A stretch of DNA of 64,000 bases, taken from positions 124,001-188,000 of the forward strand of contig NZ_JAFHKK010000001.1 in NCBI RefSeq assembly GCF_016937535.1. The letters are read 5' to 3'. Positions 7,339-15,118 of the stretch are shown here, piece after piece. The DNA is from Sulfurospirillum tamanense. Its GTDB lineage: Bacteria; Campylobacterota; Campylobacteria; Campylobacterales; Campylobacteraceae. The number at the start of each line of letters is the position of its first letter. Position 1 is the first letter of the stretch. A model generated the notes under the pieces. It was not told the origin of the DNA, did not search any database, and saw only the letters and a list, made by a program, of their open reading frames with translations. Both the position numbers and the translations under genes were made by a program.

Positions 7339-8258
7339 AACTGGCGATTTTATCACGCAACGAAACGCTTTATTCCACCAGACGCTTGTACGAAGAAGCG
7401 TGTGCCAAAGGGTGGGAAACTCATATTTATGACTATTTGAAATTTACTGTTGAAATTATGAAAGACGAACTTTTTATGAATTACGGGGGTAAAAAAATCC
7501 TCAGACCTGATGCTGTTATTCCACGTATTGGAGCTTCGCGCACCTTTTTTGGCACAGCCATGGTGCGCCATTTTGAGATGCAAGACAGTTTTTGCGTTAA
7601 CGGCTCGCTAGCTATTTCTCGATCACGCGACAAATTGCGCGCCTTGCAAATCCTCTCCAAGCGGGGTATCGACATGCCAAAAACCGTTTTTGCTTCCAAC
7701 CAATCAGACCCCAAGGACGTCATCAAACTTATCGGGGGTACGCCTTTTGTCATTAAAATTTTAGAAGGCACCCAAGGGGTTGGTGTGGTCCTAGCTGAAA
7801 CCCAAAAAGCCGCCAAATCGGTACTGGATGCTTTTTATGGCATGAACGTCAACTTGCTTGTGCAAGAGTATATCGAAGAAGCCGCGGGTACTGATATTCG
7901 AGCGTTTGTGGTAGGAGGCGAGGTTATAGGCGCCATGAAGCGCCAAGGAGCGGAAGGTGATTTTCGATCCAACCTTCACCAAGGAGGCTCTGCCGTAGCC
8001 GTTAAACTCAGTCGTGCTGAAAAAGCCACCGCGCTAAGTGCAGCCAAAGCCATGGGGCTAGATATTTGCGGAGTGGACATGATTCCCTCAAAACGCGGCC
8101 CTTTGGTCATGGAAGTCAACTCCTCACCGGGGCTTGAAGGCATAGAGAGTGCCACGGGTGTTAATGTGGCAGGGAAAATCATGGACTTTATTGAAGCCAG
8201 CCTTCACCTTTCCCCCGCACCCAAAAAACGCAAACCGAGAGATATTATCGGCGCCTAA
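7335..8258 (+). CDS. rimK: RimK-type alpha-L-glutamate ligase
   Basis: 307 residues, an ATP-grasp ligase of normal length for RimK. Visible motifs are SRDKLRALQILSKRGIDMPKT, the ATP-binding FVIKILEGTQGVGV, DIRAFVVGGEVIGAM and the metal-binding MEVNSSPGLEG. RimK adds glutamate residues to the C-terminus of ribosomal protein S6. Together with the two preceding genes it makes a ligase/protease cassette. It converges with the MreB-like gene and the two stop codons overlap (CTAA at 8255-8258). Confidence 0.93.
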   Translation: MKLAILSRNETLYSTRRLYEEACAKGWETHIYDYLKFTVEIMKDELFMNYGGKKILRPDAVIPRIGASRTFFGTAMVRHFEMQDSFCVNGSLAISRSRDKLRALQILSKRGIDMPKTVFASNQSDPKDVIKLIGGTPFVIKILEGTQGVGVVLAETQKAAKSVLDAFYGMNVNLLVQEYIEEAAGTDIRAFVVGGEVIGAMKRQGAEGDFRSNLHQGGSAVAVKLSRAEKATALSAAKAMGLDICGVDMIPSKRGPLVMEVNSSPGLEGIESATGVNVAGKIMDFIEASLHLSPAPKKRKPRDIIGA

Positions 8259-9319
8259 AGACGAATGTGTTTGGAGGGGATGTGGCTTTTTTCCCTTCCA
8301 AATACGTGCTGCAAAAGCGCTTCGTTATTTAAAAGTTCTCCCACACCCCTTCCTACTGCCAACAATGGCTCATGGGCCACGCGCACAGGAAGTGCCAATG
8401 CTTCACTGAGATACAAATCAAGCCCTCGAATCAATGCCCCGCCCCCAGTAAGCACAATGCCATTATCCACGATGTCTCCCGCGAGTTCTGCTGGCATCAC
8501 CTCAAGCACACTCTTGATGGTCGCAGCCATTTGACGCAAAGGCTCAGCAATCGCTTTGCGCACCTCTTCACTATCAAGCTCCAAACGCACCAAATAGCCA
8601 AAGTTATCGCGCCCTTTAATGGTCGCCACAAGCTTTTCCTTAAGGGGGTAAGCCGCGCCGATTTCCACCTTAACGCTCTCAGCTGTACGCAACCCAATGT
8701 GCAAATTGTACTCTTGGCGCACAAAATCTAAAATAGCCTTATCAATCCTGTCTCCGGCTACCCGACTGGCTTTGCACAGCACCAGACCGCCCAGTGAGGT
8801 CACTCCCACCTCTGTCGTTCCCGCCCCAATGTCGACCACCATGTGTCCCATAGGTAAAGTAACGTCCAATGCTGCGCCAATAGCTGCAGCCATGGGCTCA
8901 TCCACCAAAAACACCTCGCGCGCTCCCGCGCCAATAGCCGCATCTTTGACCGCATTGCGCTCCACCTGCGTCACTTCGCGCGGCAAACAGATGATAATGC
9001 GTGGTTTAATAAACCGTTTGCGTTGGTACACCCGTTCTATCATCGCACGAATCATAATCTCCGTGGCTTTAAAATCCGCAATTACCCCATCGCGCATGGG
9101 GCGAATAGTCTCAATTGCTTGGGGAGTTTTACCCATCATAAGCTGTGCTTCTTTACCCACAGCCAACACGCCCTCTTTGGTCAAAACCCCTTTTTTGAAG
9201 GCAATCACAGCAGGCTCATTAAGCACAACGCCATCGCGTTTTGAGAAAATAATAATACTTGAAGTGCCCAAATCAATAGCGATATCGTTTGAAAATAGTC
9301 CCATAAGTTTTTTTAGCAT
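8255..9319 (-). CDS. MreB-like actin paralogue
   Basis: 354 residues from the ATG at 9319 (MLKKLMGLFSNDIAIDLGTSS); an upstream in-frame start at 9349 would add ten residues unlike MreB. Actin-fold motifs are DIAIDLGTSS (phosphate 1), VVDIGAGTTEVGV (phosphate 2) and VLTGGGALIRGLD (adenosine). Usual MreB has DLGTANT; here it is DLGTSSIIIF. The gene stands alone, without mreC or mreD. It may therefore be a second, specialised filament protein rather than the main cell-shape MreB. Confidence 0.85.
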   Translation of the reverse strand: MLKKLMGLFSNDIAIDLGTSSIIIFSKRDGVVLNEPAVIAFKKGVLTKEGVLAVGKEAQLMMGKTPQAIETIRPMRDGVIADFKATEIMIRAMIERVYQRKRFIKPRIIICLPREVTQVERNAVKDAAIGAGAREVFLVDEPMAAAIGAALDVTLPMGHMVVDIGAGTTEVGVTSLGGLVLCKASRVAGDRIDKAILDFVRQEYNLHIGLRTAESVKVEIGAAYPLKEKLVATIKGRDNFGYLVRLELDSEEVRKAIAEPLRQMAATIKSVLEVMPAELAGDIVDNGIVLTGGGALIRGLDLYLSEALALPVRVAHEPLLAVGRGVGELLNNEALLQHVFGREKSHIPSKHIRL

Positions 9320-9400
9320 GGCATGGCTTCTTGTTTTAAATTTTTGCAAAAGAATCTTAACACGAATCGCGTTTTAAATGGTTTAAAGTGTTTTAAAATA

Positions 9401-9416
9401 CCTTTACATGTAAAGG
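9401..9416. repeat. 16-bp perfect palindrome containing TTACATGTAA between mreB-like and mlaA
   Basis: CCTTTACATGTAAAGG is perfectly self-complementary. It lies in the divergent promoter region between the mreB-like gene and mlaA, 39 bases upstream of the mlaA -10 box, and so could be a protein-binding site. Confidence 0.8.
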
Positions 9417-9454
9417 CAGCAATGGGTGTTTTTGAATTCTTTCGCGAATATGGC

Positions 9455-9460
9455 TATAAT
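9455..9460 (+). promoter_or_regulatory. -10 box of the mla operon
   Basis: TATAAT in GGCTATAATGTCC, 45 bases before the GTG start of mlaA. Confidence 0.55.
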
Positions 9461-9504
9461 GTCCCTTTTATAGACTTCATTTCCTTTGTACTCTAGGGGT
9501 TTTC

Positions 9505-10218
9505 GTGAAAAAATTAACTTCATTTTTGGCGGGATTAGTGCTCTTTTTTTTCGCAACAACAACACTTGTTTATGCATCAGACCAAAGCGAGTTTGATGAA
9601 GAGTTTGCCATCATCTCCAAAAACGATCCGCTCGAGGGATACAACAGGGCGATGACACAATTCAATGATAATCTTTACGTCTATGCACTTATTCCTGTAG
9701 CCAAGGGCTATGCCACCGTTGCTCCAGAACCCTTGCGTGAGGGCATTAGCAATCTCTTTTATAATCTCCTTTTTCCTGTGCGTTTTATCAATGCCTTGCT
9801 TCAAGGAGAAGCCACCAAGAGCGCCGATGAATTGTTTCGGTTTGTCATTAACTCCACCGCGGGTGTCGGTGGATTTTTTGAAGTTGCAGGAACACATTTG
9901 GACATCCCAACGCACGCAGAGGACTTTGGTCAAACCTTGGGCACTTACGGTCTAAACAGCGGTCCCCATGTTGTCTGGCCCTTTCTTGGCCCCTCCAATG
10001 TGCGCGATACCTTTGGCATGGCCGGTGATTGGCTAGTAAGCCCCATGACTTACATTAAAACCGACACGGATGCACTGGCTATCAAGGGTTTTTATCGACT
10101 AAATGAACTTTCTCAAACCTATCCCCAGTACGAAACATTGCGCAAAGACGCACTTGATTTATACCCCTACTTGCGCGACCTTTATGAAGCACGCCGCGAA
10201 AAACTTATTCAGGAATAG
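9505..10218 (+). CDS. mlaA: MlaA/VacJ-family phospholipid transport protein
   Basis: 237 residues from GTG. An N-terminal signal sequence is followed by the MlaA core: NDPLEGYNRAMTQFNDNLY, the RFVINSTAGVGGFFEVA segment and EDFGQTLGTYGLNSGPHVVW. MlaA sits in the outer membrane and removes or passes phospholipids. The E. coli protein is a lipoprotein; here the signal ends VYASDQ with no lipobox cysteine, so it is probably not lipidated. It is the first gene of a three-gene operon matching the VacJ/Ttg2D/RND order known in Campylobacter jejuni. Confidence 0.93.
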   Translation: MKKLTSFLAGLVLFFFATTTLVYASDQSEFDEEFAIISKNDPLEGYNRAMTQFNDNLYVYALIPVAKGYATVAPEPLREGISNLFYNLLFPVRFINALLQGEATKSADELFRFVINSTAGVGGFFEVAGTHLDIPTHAEDFGQTLGTYGLNSGPHVVWPFLGPSNVRDTFGMAGDWLVSPMTYIKTDTDALAIKGFYRLNELSQTYPQYETLRKDALDLYPYLRDLYEARREKLIQE

Positions 10219-10222
10219 CCTT

Positions 10223-10813
10223 ATGAAACGTATTTTTATTGTCTTACTGGGCTTAAGCCTTAGTCTTTTTGCTGCGATTGAAAAAGAGCAAATAGCGCCC
10301 ATTATGAAACACAAAATCCAATCTGTCACAGACTTACTCCAACAAGAAAACATTAGCAAAAGTATACTTTCTGGTCAAATTTTTGAGGAATTTGACCCTG
10401 TTTTTGACTTTGACCTCATGGCAAGATTGAGCCTAGGAACAGCACAGTGGCGCGTTTTAAGTGGGGCGGAACAAAAAGAATTCACCTACCACTTTGTCGC
10501 TAGGCTTAAACGCTCTTTTATTGAAAAACTTGAGCTTTATTCTAATGAAGTGGCTGTCATTAAGGATGCCAAAGATGTGGTGGTTGGCTCTAGTACGCGG
10601 GTGTTTTTACTAACAGAACTCATCAGCAAAGAGGCCAATTACCAAGTAGATTACAAATTCTACGATGCCAAAGGGCGAGGATGGCTGATTTATGATGTGG
10701 ATATTTTAGGTGTAAGCATTGTGCAAACGTACCGATCTCAATTTGAAGGGTTTTTAAAAGACAATCCATTTGAAGCTTTAATCGGATGGCTACAAGAGGA
10801 TTTGGAACCCTAA
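10223..10813 (+). CDS. mlaC: MlaC/Ttg2D-family periplasmic phospholipid-binding protein
   Basis: 196 residues from the ATG at 10223, five bases after mlaA; a longer frame into mlaA is not needed. A signal peptide (MKRIFIVLLGLSLSLFAA) is followed by the MlaC pattern: FDFDLMARLSLGTAQWRVLS, a central sheet, and GWLIYDVDILGVSIVQTYRSQF. It carries lipid between membranes. Its inner-membrane partner here is the following RND protein, not an MlaFED ABC complex. Confidence 0.92.
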   Translation: MKRIFIVLLGLSLSLFAAIEKEQIAPIMKHKIQSVTDLLQQENISKSILSGQIFEEFDPVFDFDLMARLSLGTAQWRVLSGAEQKEFTYHFVARLKRSFIEKLELYSNEVAVIKDAKDVVVGSSTRVFLLTELISKEANYQVDYKFYDAKGRGWLIYDVDILGVSIVQTYRSQFEGFLKDNPFEALIGWLQEDLEP

Positions 10814-13267
10814 ATGCTCCTTCGCCTTTTTCGCGCAATCATTACATACCCTTTTATAAGTGTTGTACTTGTCACTTTGTGCGTGGGATTTTTAGGCATA
10901 TATACGTCACACCTCCAAATAGACGCCTCTTCCAAAACCTTGATGCTAGAAGATGACGAAGACTTACTCTTTACCAACGCCGTAGGTGAACGCTATGGAG
11001 GAGGCGATTTTCTTGTTATTGCATTTAAACCTCACGAGGATCTTCTCGCACCCCAAACACTAAACGCACTGAAAAACCTCTCCGATGAGCTCTCTGCCCT
11101 AAACCGCATTGCATCAGTGGTCTCTATTTTAAACGTTCCTTTACTTCAAAGCCCTGTGTTGCCCGTGCGCGAATTGGTGAAGAGAATCCCAACCCTAGAA
11201 GACGAGCGGGTGGATTATGCTCTTGCAAAAGAAGAGTTTCTTCATAGTCCTCTTTACAAAGACAACCTTGTCAGTGCTGATTTTACCACCACAGCACTGC
11301 TTCTTAATCTCACTCCCGATTTGCGTTACACCCAGCTAGAAAAACATAAAAAAGCCCTAGAAGCCCTTGAGCATCCAACATCTGTCCAACGTCAAGAGCT
11401 TAAACAGACACTACAGAACATTAAATTTCATCGAGACGCCCAACGGGAAATCGAACACCAAAGCATCAAACAAATTCGTGCCATCATGGAAGATTATGCG
11501 CCCTATGGAAGTTTGTTTTTGGGCGGGGTCAATATGATTGCTGATGACCTTATTACCTACGTTAAACACGATGTTCTCTTTTATGGAGTGAGTCTACTGC
11601 TTCTCCTTAGCCTAACACTGTGGGCCATTTTCCGTCAACTACGATTCGTGGCGCTTCCTTTGCTCATCTGCTTGTATTCAGTATTAGCCAGCACGGGAAT
11701 ATTGGGCTATTTTGGCTGGGAAGTGACGGTCATTTCGTCTAATTTTATCTCCCTACAACTCATCATTACGGTTTCTATTGTGCTGCATTTAGTGGTGCGC
11801 TACCGCGAACTTGCCTTACGCTACACCAAAACCTCCCAGCAGCGCCTTGTTTTTGTCACCCTCGCCTCCAAGGCAACGCCTTCGTTTTTTGCGATCATCA
11901 CTACTATTGCAGGGTTTGGTTCACTCATTTTTTCCAACATCAGGCCCATTATCACTCTAGGATGGATGATGAGCGTGAGCATTGGAACGTCTTTAGTGAT
12001 TGCGTTTGTTCTTTTTGGAGCCATTCTTGCCCTCTTGCCCAAAAAACGTCCCGTGAGCACCTTTGAGACCCGCTTTGCGCTCACCCATTGGTGTGCCAAT
12101 CTTGTTAAAACCCGAGGTAATGCTATTTTGCTTTTAAGTGGGTTTATTTTTCTTTTGGGCGTTTCGGGCGCCAGTAGGCTCGAGGTTGAAAACAGTTTTA
12201 TTAACTACTTTAAATCTAGTACTGAGATTTACAAAGGCATGGAAATTATCGACCAAAAGCTCGGTGGCACCACACCCTTGGACGTACTCATCACTTTTAC
12301 TCAAAAAGAAGAACTAGAGATTGAAGCGCTGGATGATTTTGAAGCAGAATTTGCTCAAAAGCAAAGCAAAGAAGAGTACTGGTTTAGCGCGCGAAAAATG
12401 CAAATTGTTGAACGTATCCATACTTACCTTGACGCGCAACCTGAGATTGGTAGTGTCCAATCCCTTGGCACACTGCTATCCGTTGGAAAAATTCTAAACG
12501 AAGGAAAGCAGTTAGATAGCTTTCAATTGGCGCTTCTTTACAATGAACTTCCTCCTCGTTTTCGCGGACTTATCCTAGACCCATACCTAAGCATCGAGCA
12601 CAATCAAGTGCGTTTTTCCACACGCGTCATAGATTCTCAAGAGGGTTTGCGACGCGACGCACTTTTGGCGCGCATCAACCACGACATTGACGCTCTACTA
12701 GAAGACGACACCGCCACCCACCGTCTTTCTGGACTTATGGTGCTCTACAACAATATGCTCCAAAGCCTCTACGAATCTCAGATTACAACATTGGGCTTTG
12801 TAGCATTGGTGCTTCTTGGTATGTTTTGGCTTTTGTTTGGCTCTTTAAAGGTGGCGCTTATCGCCATTGTTTCCAACATCATCCCCATGAGCATTGTGTT
12901 TGGCCTTATGGGCTGGGCTGGGCTACCCCTTGACATGATGACCATTACCATTGCTGCTATTAGCATTGGGATTGGCGTGGATGACACCATCCACTACTTG
13001 CACCGTTTCCGCGAGGAACTTGCCCACGACTGGAACTACGAAGCGGCGATGGAGCGTTCCCATCAAAGCATTGGGTATGCGATGTATTACACTTCTTTTG
13101 CTATCATTCTAGGCTTTTCTATCTTGGTGGTTTCTAATTTCATTCCTACTATTTATTTTGGTCTTTTGACCGTTCTTGTGATGGCAATGGTACTTCTTGG
13201 TGCCTTGTTGCTCTTGCCCCGCTTACTCATCGTTTTTCGCCCTTGGGGAACACAACCTTACATGTAA
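10814..13267 (+). CDS. RND-superfamily (MMPL/HpnN-like) lipid transporter
   Basis: 817 residues, immediately following mlaC. It has two repeats of an N-terminal helix, a large periplasmic loop and a bundle of membrane helices (about 240-410 and 650-810). Sterol-sensing/MMPL-type features include GIGVDDTIHYLHRFREEL in the second bundle. Its place behind mlaA and mlaC suggests it energises outer-membrane lipid traffic. The last three codons, TAC ATG TAA, are part of a TTACATGTAA palindrome. Confidence 0.85.
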   Translation: MLLRLFRAIITYPFISVVLVTLCVGFLGIYTSHLQIDASSKTLMLEDDEDLLFTNAVGERYGGGDFLVIAFKPHEDLLAPQTLNALKNLSDELSALNRIASVVSILNVPLLQSPVLPVRELVKRIPTLEDERVDYALAKEEFLHSPLYKDNLVSADFTTTALLLNLTPDLRYTQLEKHKKALEALEHPTSVQRQELKQTLQNIKFHRDAQREIEHQSIKQIRAIMEDYAPYGSLFLGGVNMIADDLITYVKHDVLFYGVSLLLLLSLTLWAIFRQLRFVALPLLICLYSVLASTGILGYFGWEVTVISSNFISLQLIITVSIVLHLVVRYRELALRYTKTSQQRLVFVTLASKATPSFFAIITTIAGFGSLIFSNIRPIITLGWMMSVSIGTSLVIAFVLFGAILALLPKKRPVSTFETRFALTHWCANLVKTRGNAILLLSGFIFLLGVSGASRLEVENSFINYFKSSTEIYKGMEIIDQKLGGTTPLDVLITFTQKEELEIEALDDFEAEFAQKQSKEEYWFSARKMQIVERIHTYLDAQPEIGSVQSLGTLLSVGKILNEGKQLDSFQLALLYNELPPRFRGLILDPYLSIEHNQVRFSTRVIDSQEGLRRDALLARINHDIDALLEDDTATHRLSGLMVLYNNMLQSLYESQITTLGFVALVLLGMFWLLFGSLKVALIAIVSNIIPMSIVFGLMGWAGLPLDMMTITIAAISIGIGVDDTIHYLHRFREELAHDWNYEAAMERSHQSIGYAMYYTSFAIILGFSILVVSNFIPTIYFGLLTVLVMAMVLLGALLLLPRLLIVFRPWGTQPYM

Positions 13268-13346
13268 ACATAAAAAACTTCGGTGATGCGAAAATTTCTT
13301 CGTCAATTCAATTCTTTTTTTAACGTCTTTTTAATTTTACTTCTTC

Positions 13347-13352
13347 TACAAT
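13347..13352 (+). promoter_or_regulatory. -10 box before leader RNA copy 1
   Basis: TACAAT, 15 bases before the AAGAGCAA stem strand of the leader. The same spacing type is seen before leader copy 2 (TACAAT at 17050-17055), placing the transcript start at the beginning of the conserved CCCC-AA(A)GAGCAA block. Confidence 0.55.
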
Positions 13353-13356
13353 TCAT

Positions 13357-13452
13357 CCCCAAAGAGCAATTTATAGGCCTAAGTTTTAGGTAAACATCAG
13401 TCGTTGCCCTGCCACTACTGCTTCTGTTACCCTCCTCTTGTTCTTATTTTTT
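13357..13452 (+). promoter_or_regulatory. Candidate structured leader RNA (riboswitch-like), copy 1, before the ABC importer
   Basis: The leader shares CCCCAA(A)GAGCAA and a 25-base core (GGCCTAAG..TTAGGTAAACATCAGT) with the leader at 17057. AAGAGCAA (13362-13369) can pair with TTGTTCTT (13438-13445), closing the element. CCTAA/TTAGG (13378-13382/13386-13390) makes an internal hairpin. GGTAA (13389-13393) could instead pair with TTACC (13427-13431), which would compete with that hairpin. A T-rich run (13447-13452) follows the closing stem. No known riboswitch class was recognised. Confidence 0.55.
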
Positions 13453-13476
13453 CGTCACTTACCCCAAGGAGCAGTT

Positions 13477-14358
13477 ATGTTAAAGCGATTTCTTCTCACC
13501 CTTTGTTTGGGCCTTTTTACCCTCTCCTCCCCCTTGCTTGCCAAAGCCCCTGAGCGCCTCATCATCACGGCTATTCCTGATGATAGCGCGGAAAATATGC
13601 GTGAATTTTTTGGGCTCATTGCCAGACACATTCAAGCCAGTACGGGCATTCCCACGGAGTATGTACATGTAGAAAACTACGCGGCTACGGTAACGGCGTT
13701 AGCTACTGGCAGGGCACATTTAGCGTGGTTTGGCGCGGTCACCACGGCCCAAGCGTACATGATGATGGGCGATGAGCTTGAGGTGGTCGCCGCACGTGAC
13801 ATAGACAAAGGGTTTATCAGTTACTTTGTGGCTAATGCGGACTCGGGTATTGCCCCCGTCAAAGACCTCAAAGAACTCGCTCAGCTGGCCAAAGGCAAAA
13901 ACTGGAACTTTACCTTCGGAAGCAAAAGCAGCACCTCTAGCCACCTCATGCCCCGCAGTTTTTTTGCCGACCAAAGCGGCCAACGTCCTGAGCAGGTCTT
14001 TCGCACCGTTGCGTACAGCGGAAGCCACGATGTGGTGGTACAAAAAGTGGCCAACGGTGAATTTCACATCGGCGCTCTTGGCCAACCGCCCTATGAGCGC
14101 GCTAGCGATGCCATCAAGGCCAAAGCCCCCATCATCTACACCACGCCCAAATTTACCAACTACTGCTTTGCCACCAAAAAAAGCTTAGGGCGTGACACCA
14201 TCGATGCCATCCACGCCGCCCTTTTAAGCCTACACGCATCCGAAGAAGGGAGAAAAGCCCTAGGGTATCTCAAGTCTCAAGGCTTTGTGGACGCGAACAT
14301 AAGCGAATGGATGAGCTACGTGGAGCTTTTAAAATCAGGCGTGGATATTGGAAAGTAA
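13477..14358 (+). CDS. PhnD-like periplasmic substrate-binding protein of an ABC importer
   Basis: 293 residues from the ATG at 13477 with the ribosome-binding site AAGGAG. A signal peptide (MLKRFLLTLCLGLFTLSSPL) precedes a PhnD/PtxB-type fold: YVHVENYAATVTALATGRAHLAWFG, FGSKSSTSSHLMPRSFF and FHIGALGQPPYERA. Relatives bind phosphonate, phosphite or related oxyanions, and some in selenium users are annotated as putative selenate-binding proteins. No phosphonate-degrading genes are nearby, so the ligand is open. It is the first gene of a binding protein-ATPase-permease operon. Confidence 0.85.
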   Translation: MLKRFLLTLCLGLFTLSSPLLAKAPERLIITAIPDDSAENMREFFGLIARHIQASTGIPTEYVHVENYAATVTALATGRAHLAWFGAVTTAQAYMMMGDELEVVAARDIDKGFISYFVANADSGIAPVKDLKELAQLAKGKNWNFTFGSKSSTSSHLMPRSFFADQSGQRPEQVFRTVAYSGSHDVVVQKVANGEFHIGALGQPPYERASDAIKAKAPIIYTTPKFTNYCFATKKSLGRDTIDAIHAALLSLHASEEGRKALGYLKSQGFVDANISEWMSYVELLKSGVDIGK

Positions 14359-15118
14359 CCCCGTTTTTACCCTCGAAAAGGCAAGCAAGTCCTTCGGGAA
14401 CAACTTCGCCCTTCAGGGGCTTTCCTTGACCATCCACCACGGCGAAAGAGTGGCCATCATCGGCCCCTCGGGTGCGGGAAAAACCACCCTCTTTCGCCTC
14501 CTTTGCGGGGTCTTACATCCCGATAGTGGCACGGTAAACCTTTTTAACCATGACACCAAAACCCTCGGCACAAGCACCCTTCGTCGTTTGCGCAAAGAGG
14601 TGGGCGTGCTTTACCAATCCGACAACCTCATCCCCCAACTGCGCGTAGTGCACAATGTCCTCATGGGAAACCTTGGGCGCTGGGCGCTGCCCAAAGCCTT
14701 GTGGTCGCTCTTGTGGCCCCAAGAGCTTTCCTGCGCCCGTGAAGCGCTCAGACAAGTGGAACTTGAAGAGAAGCTTTGGGCCATGCCAACAGAACTCTCC
14801 GGCGGCCAACAACAGCGCGTCGCCCTCGCCCGCTTGCTCGTACAACGCCCCAAAGTGGTCTTGGCCGATGAGCCTGTGAGTCAACTGGACGTGCGTCTTG
14901 GCAGGGAAATCATCCAATTGCTCTCTCGCATGGCCCAAGAACAAGGCAACACCCTTTTGGTAAACCTGCACACCTTGGAACTTTTAGAAGGGCATTTTGA
15001 GCGGGTTATCGCCCTTAAAGAGGGGAGCGTGTTTTGGGAAGGCAAACCTGACGCCTTAGATGAGCCCTTACTCAAAGCCCTTTATGGCAAAGAATACACG
15101 GGGCTTTATGCACACTAA
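14348..15118 (+). CDS. PhnC-like ABC transporter ATPase
   Basis: 256 residues from a TTG start overlapping the binding-protein stop by 11 bases. Walker A is GPSGAGKTT, the Q-loop region LYQSDNLIP, the signature LSGGQQQRVALAR, Walker B VVLADEP, and the switch histidine is in NLHT. It powers import through the following double permease. The sequence is closest in style to PhnC-type ATPases (LTIHHGERVAIIGPSG). Confidence 0.9.
   Translation: MESNPVFTLEKASKSFGNNFALQGLSLTIHHGERVAIIGPSGAGKTTLFRLLCGVLHPDSGTVNLFNHDTKTLGTSTLRRLRKEVGVLYQSDNLIPQLRVVHNVLMGNLGRWALPKALWSLLWPQELSCAREALRQVELEEKLWAMPTELSGGQQQRVALARLLVQRPKVVLADEPVSQLDVRLGREIIQLLSRMAQEQGNTLLVNLHTLELLEGHFERVIALKEGSVFWEGKPDALDEPLLKALYGKEYTGLYAH

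Noticed and set aside
13357-13452. Cobalamin (B12) riboswitch suggested by GCCACT in leader copy 1
   Set aside because: Too short, no B12-box core order, and GCCACT is not kept in copy 2.
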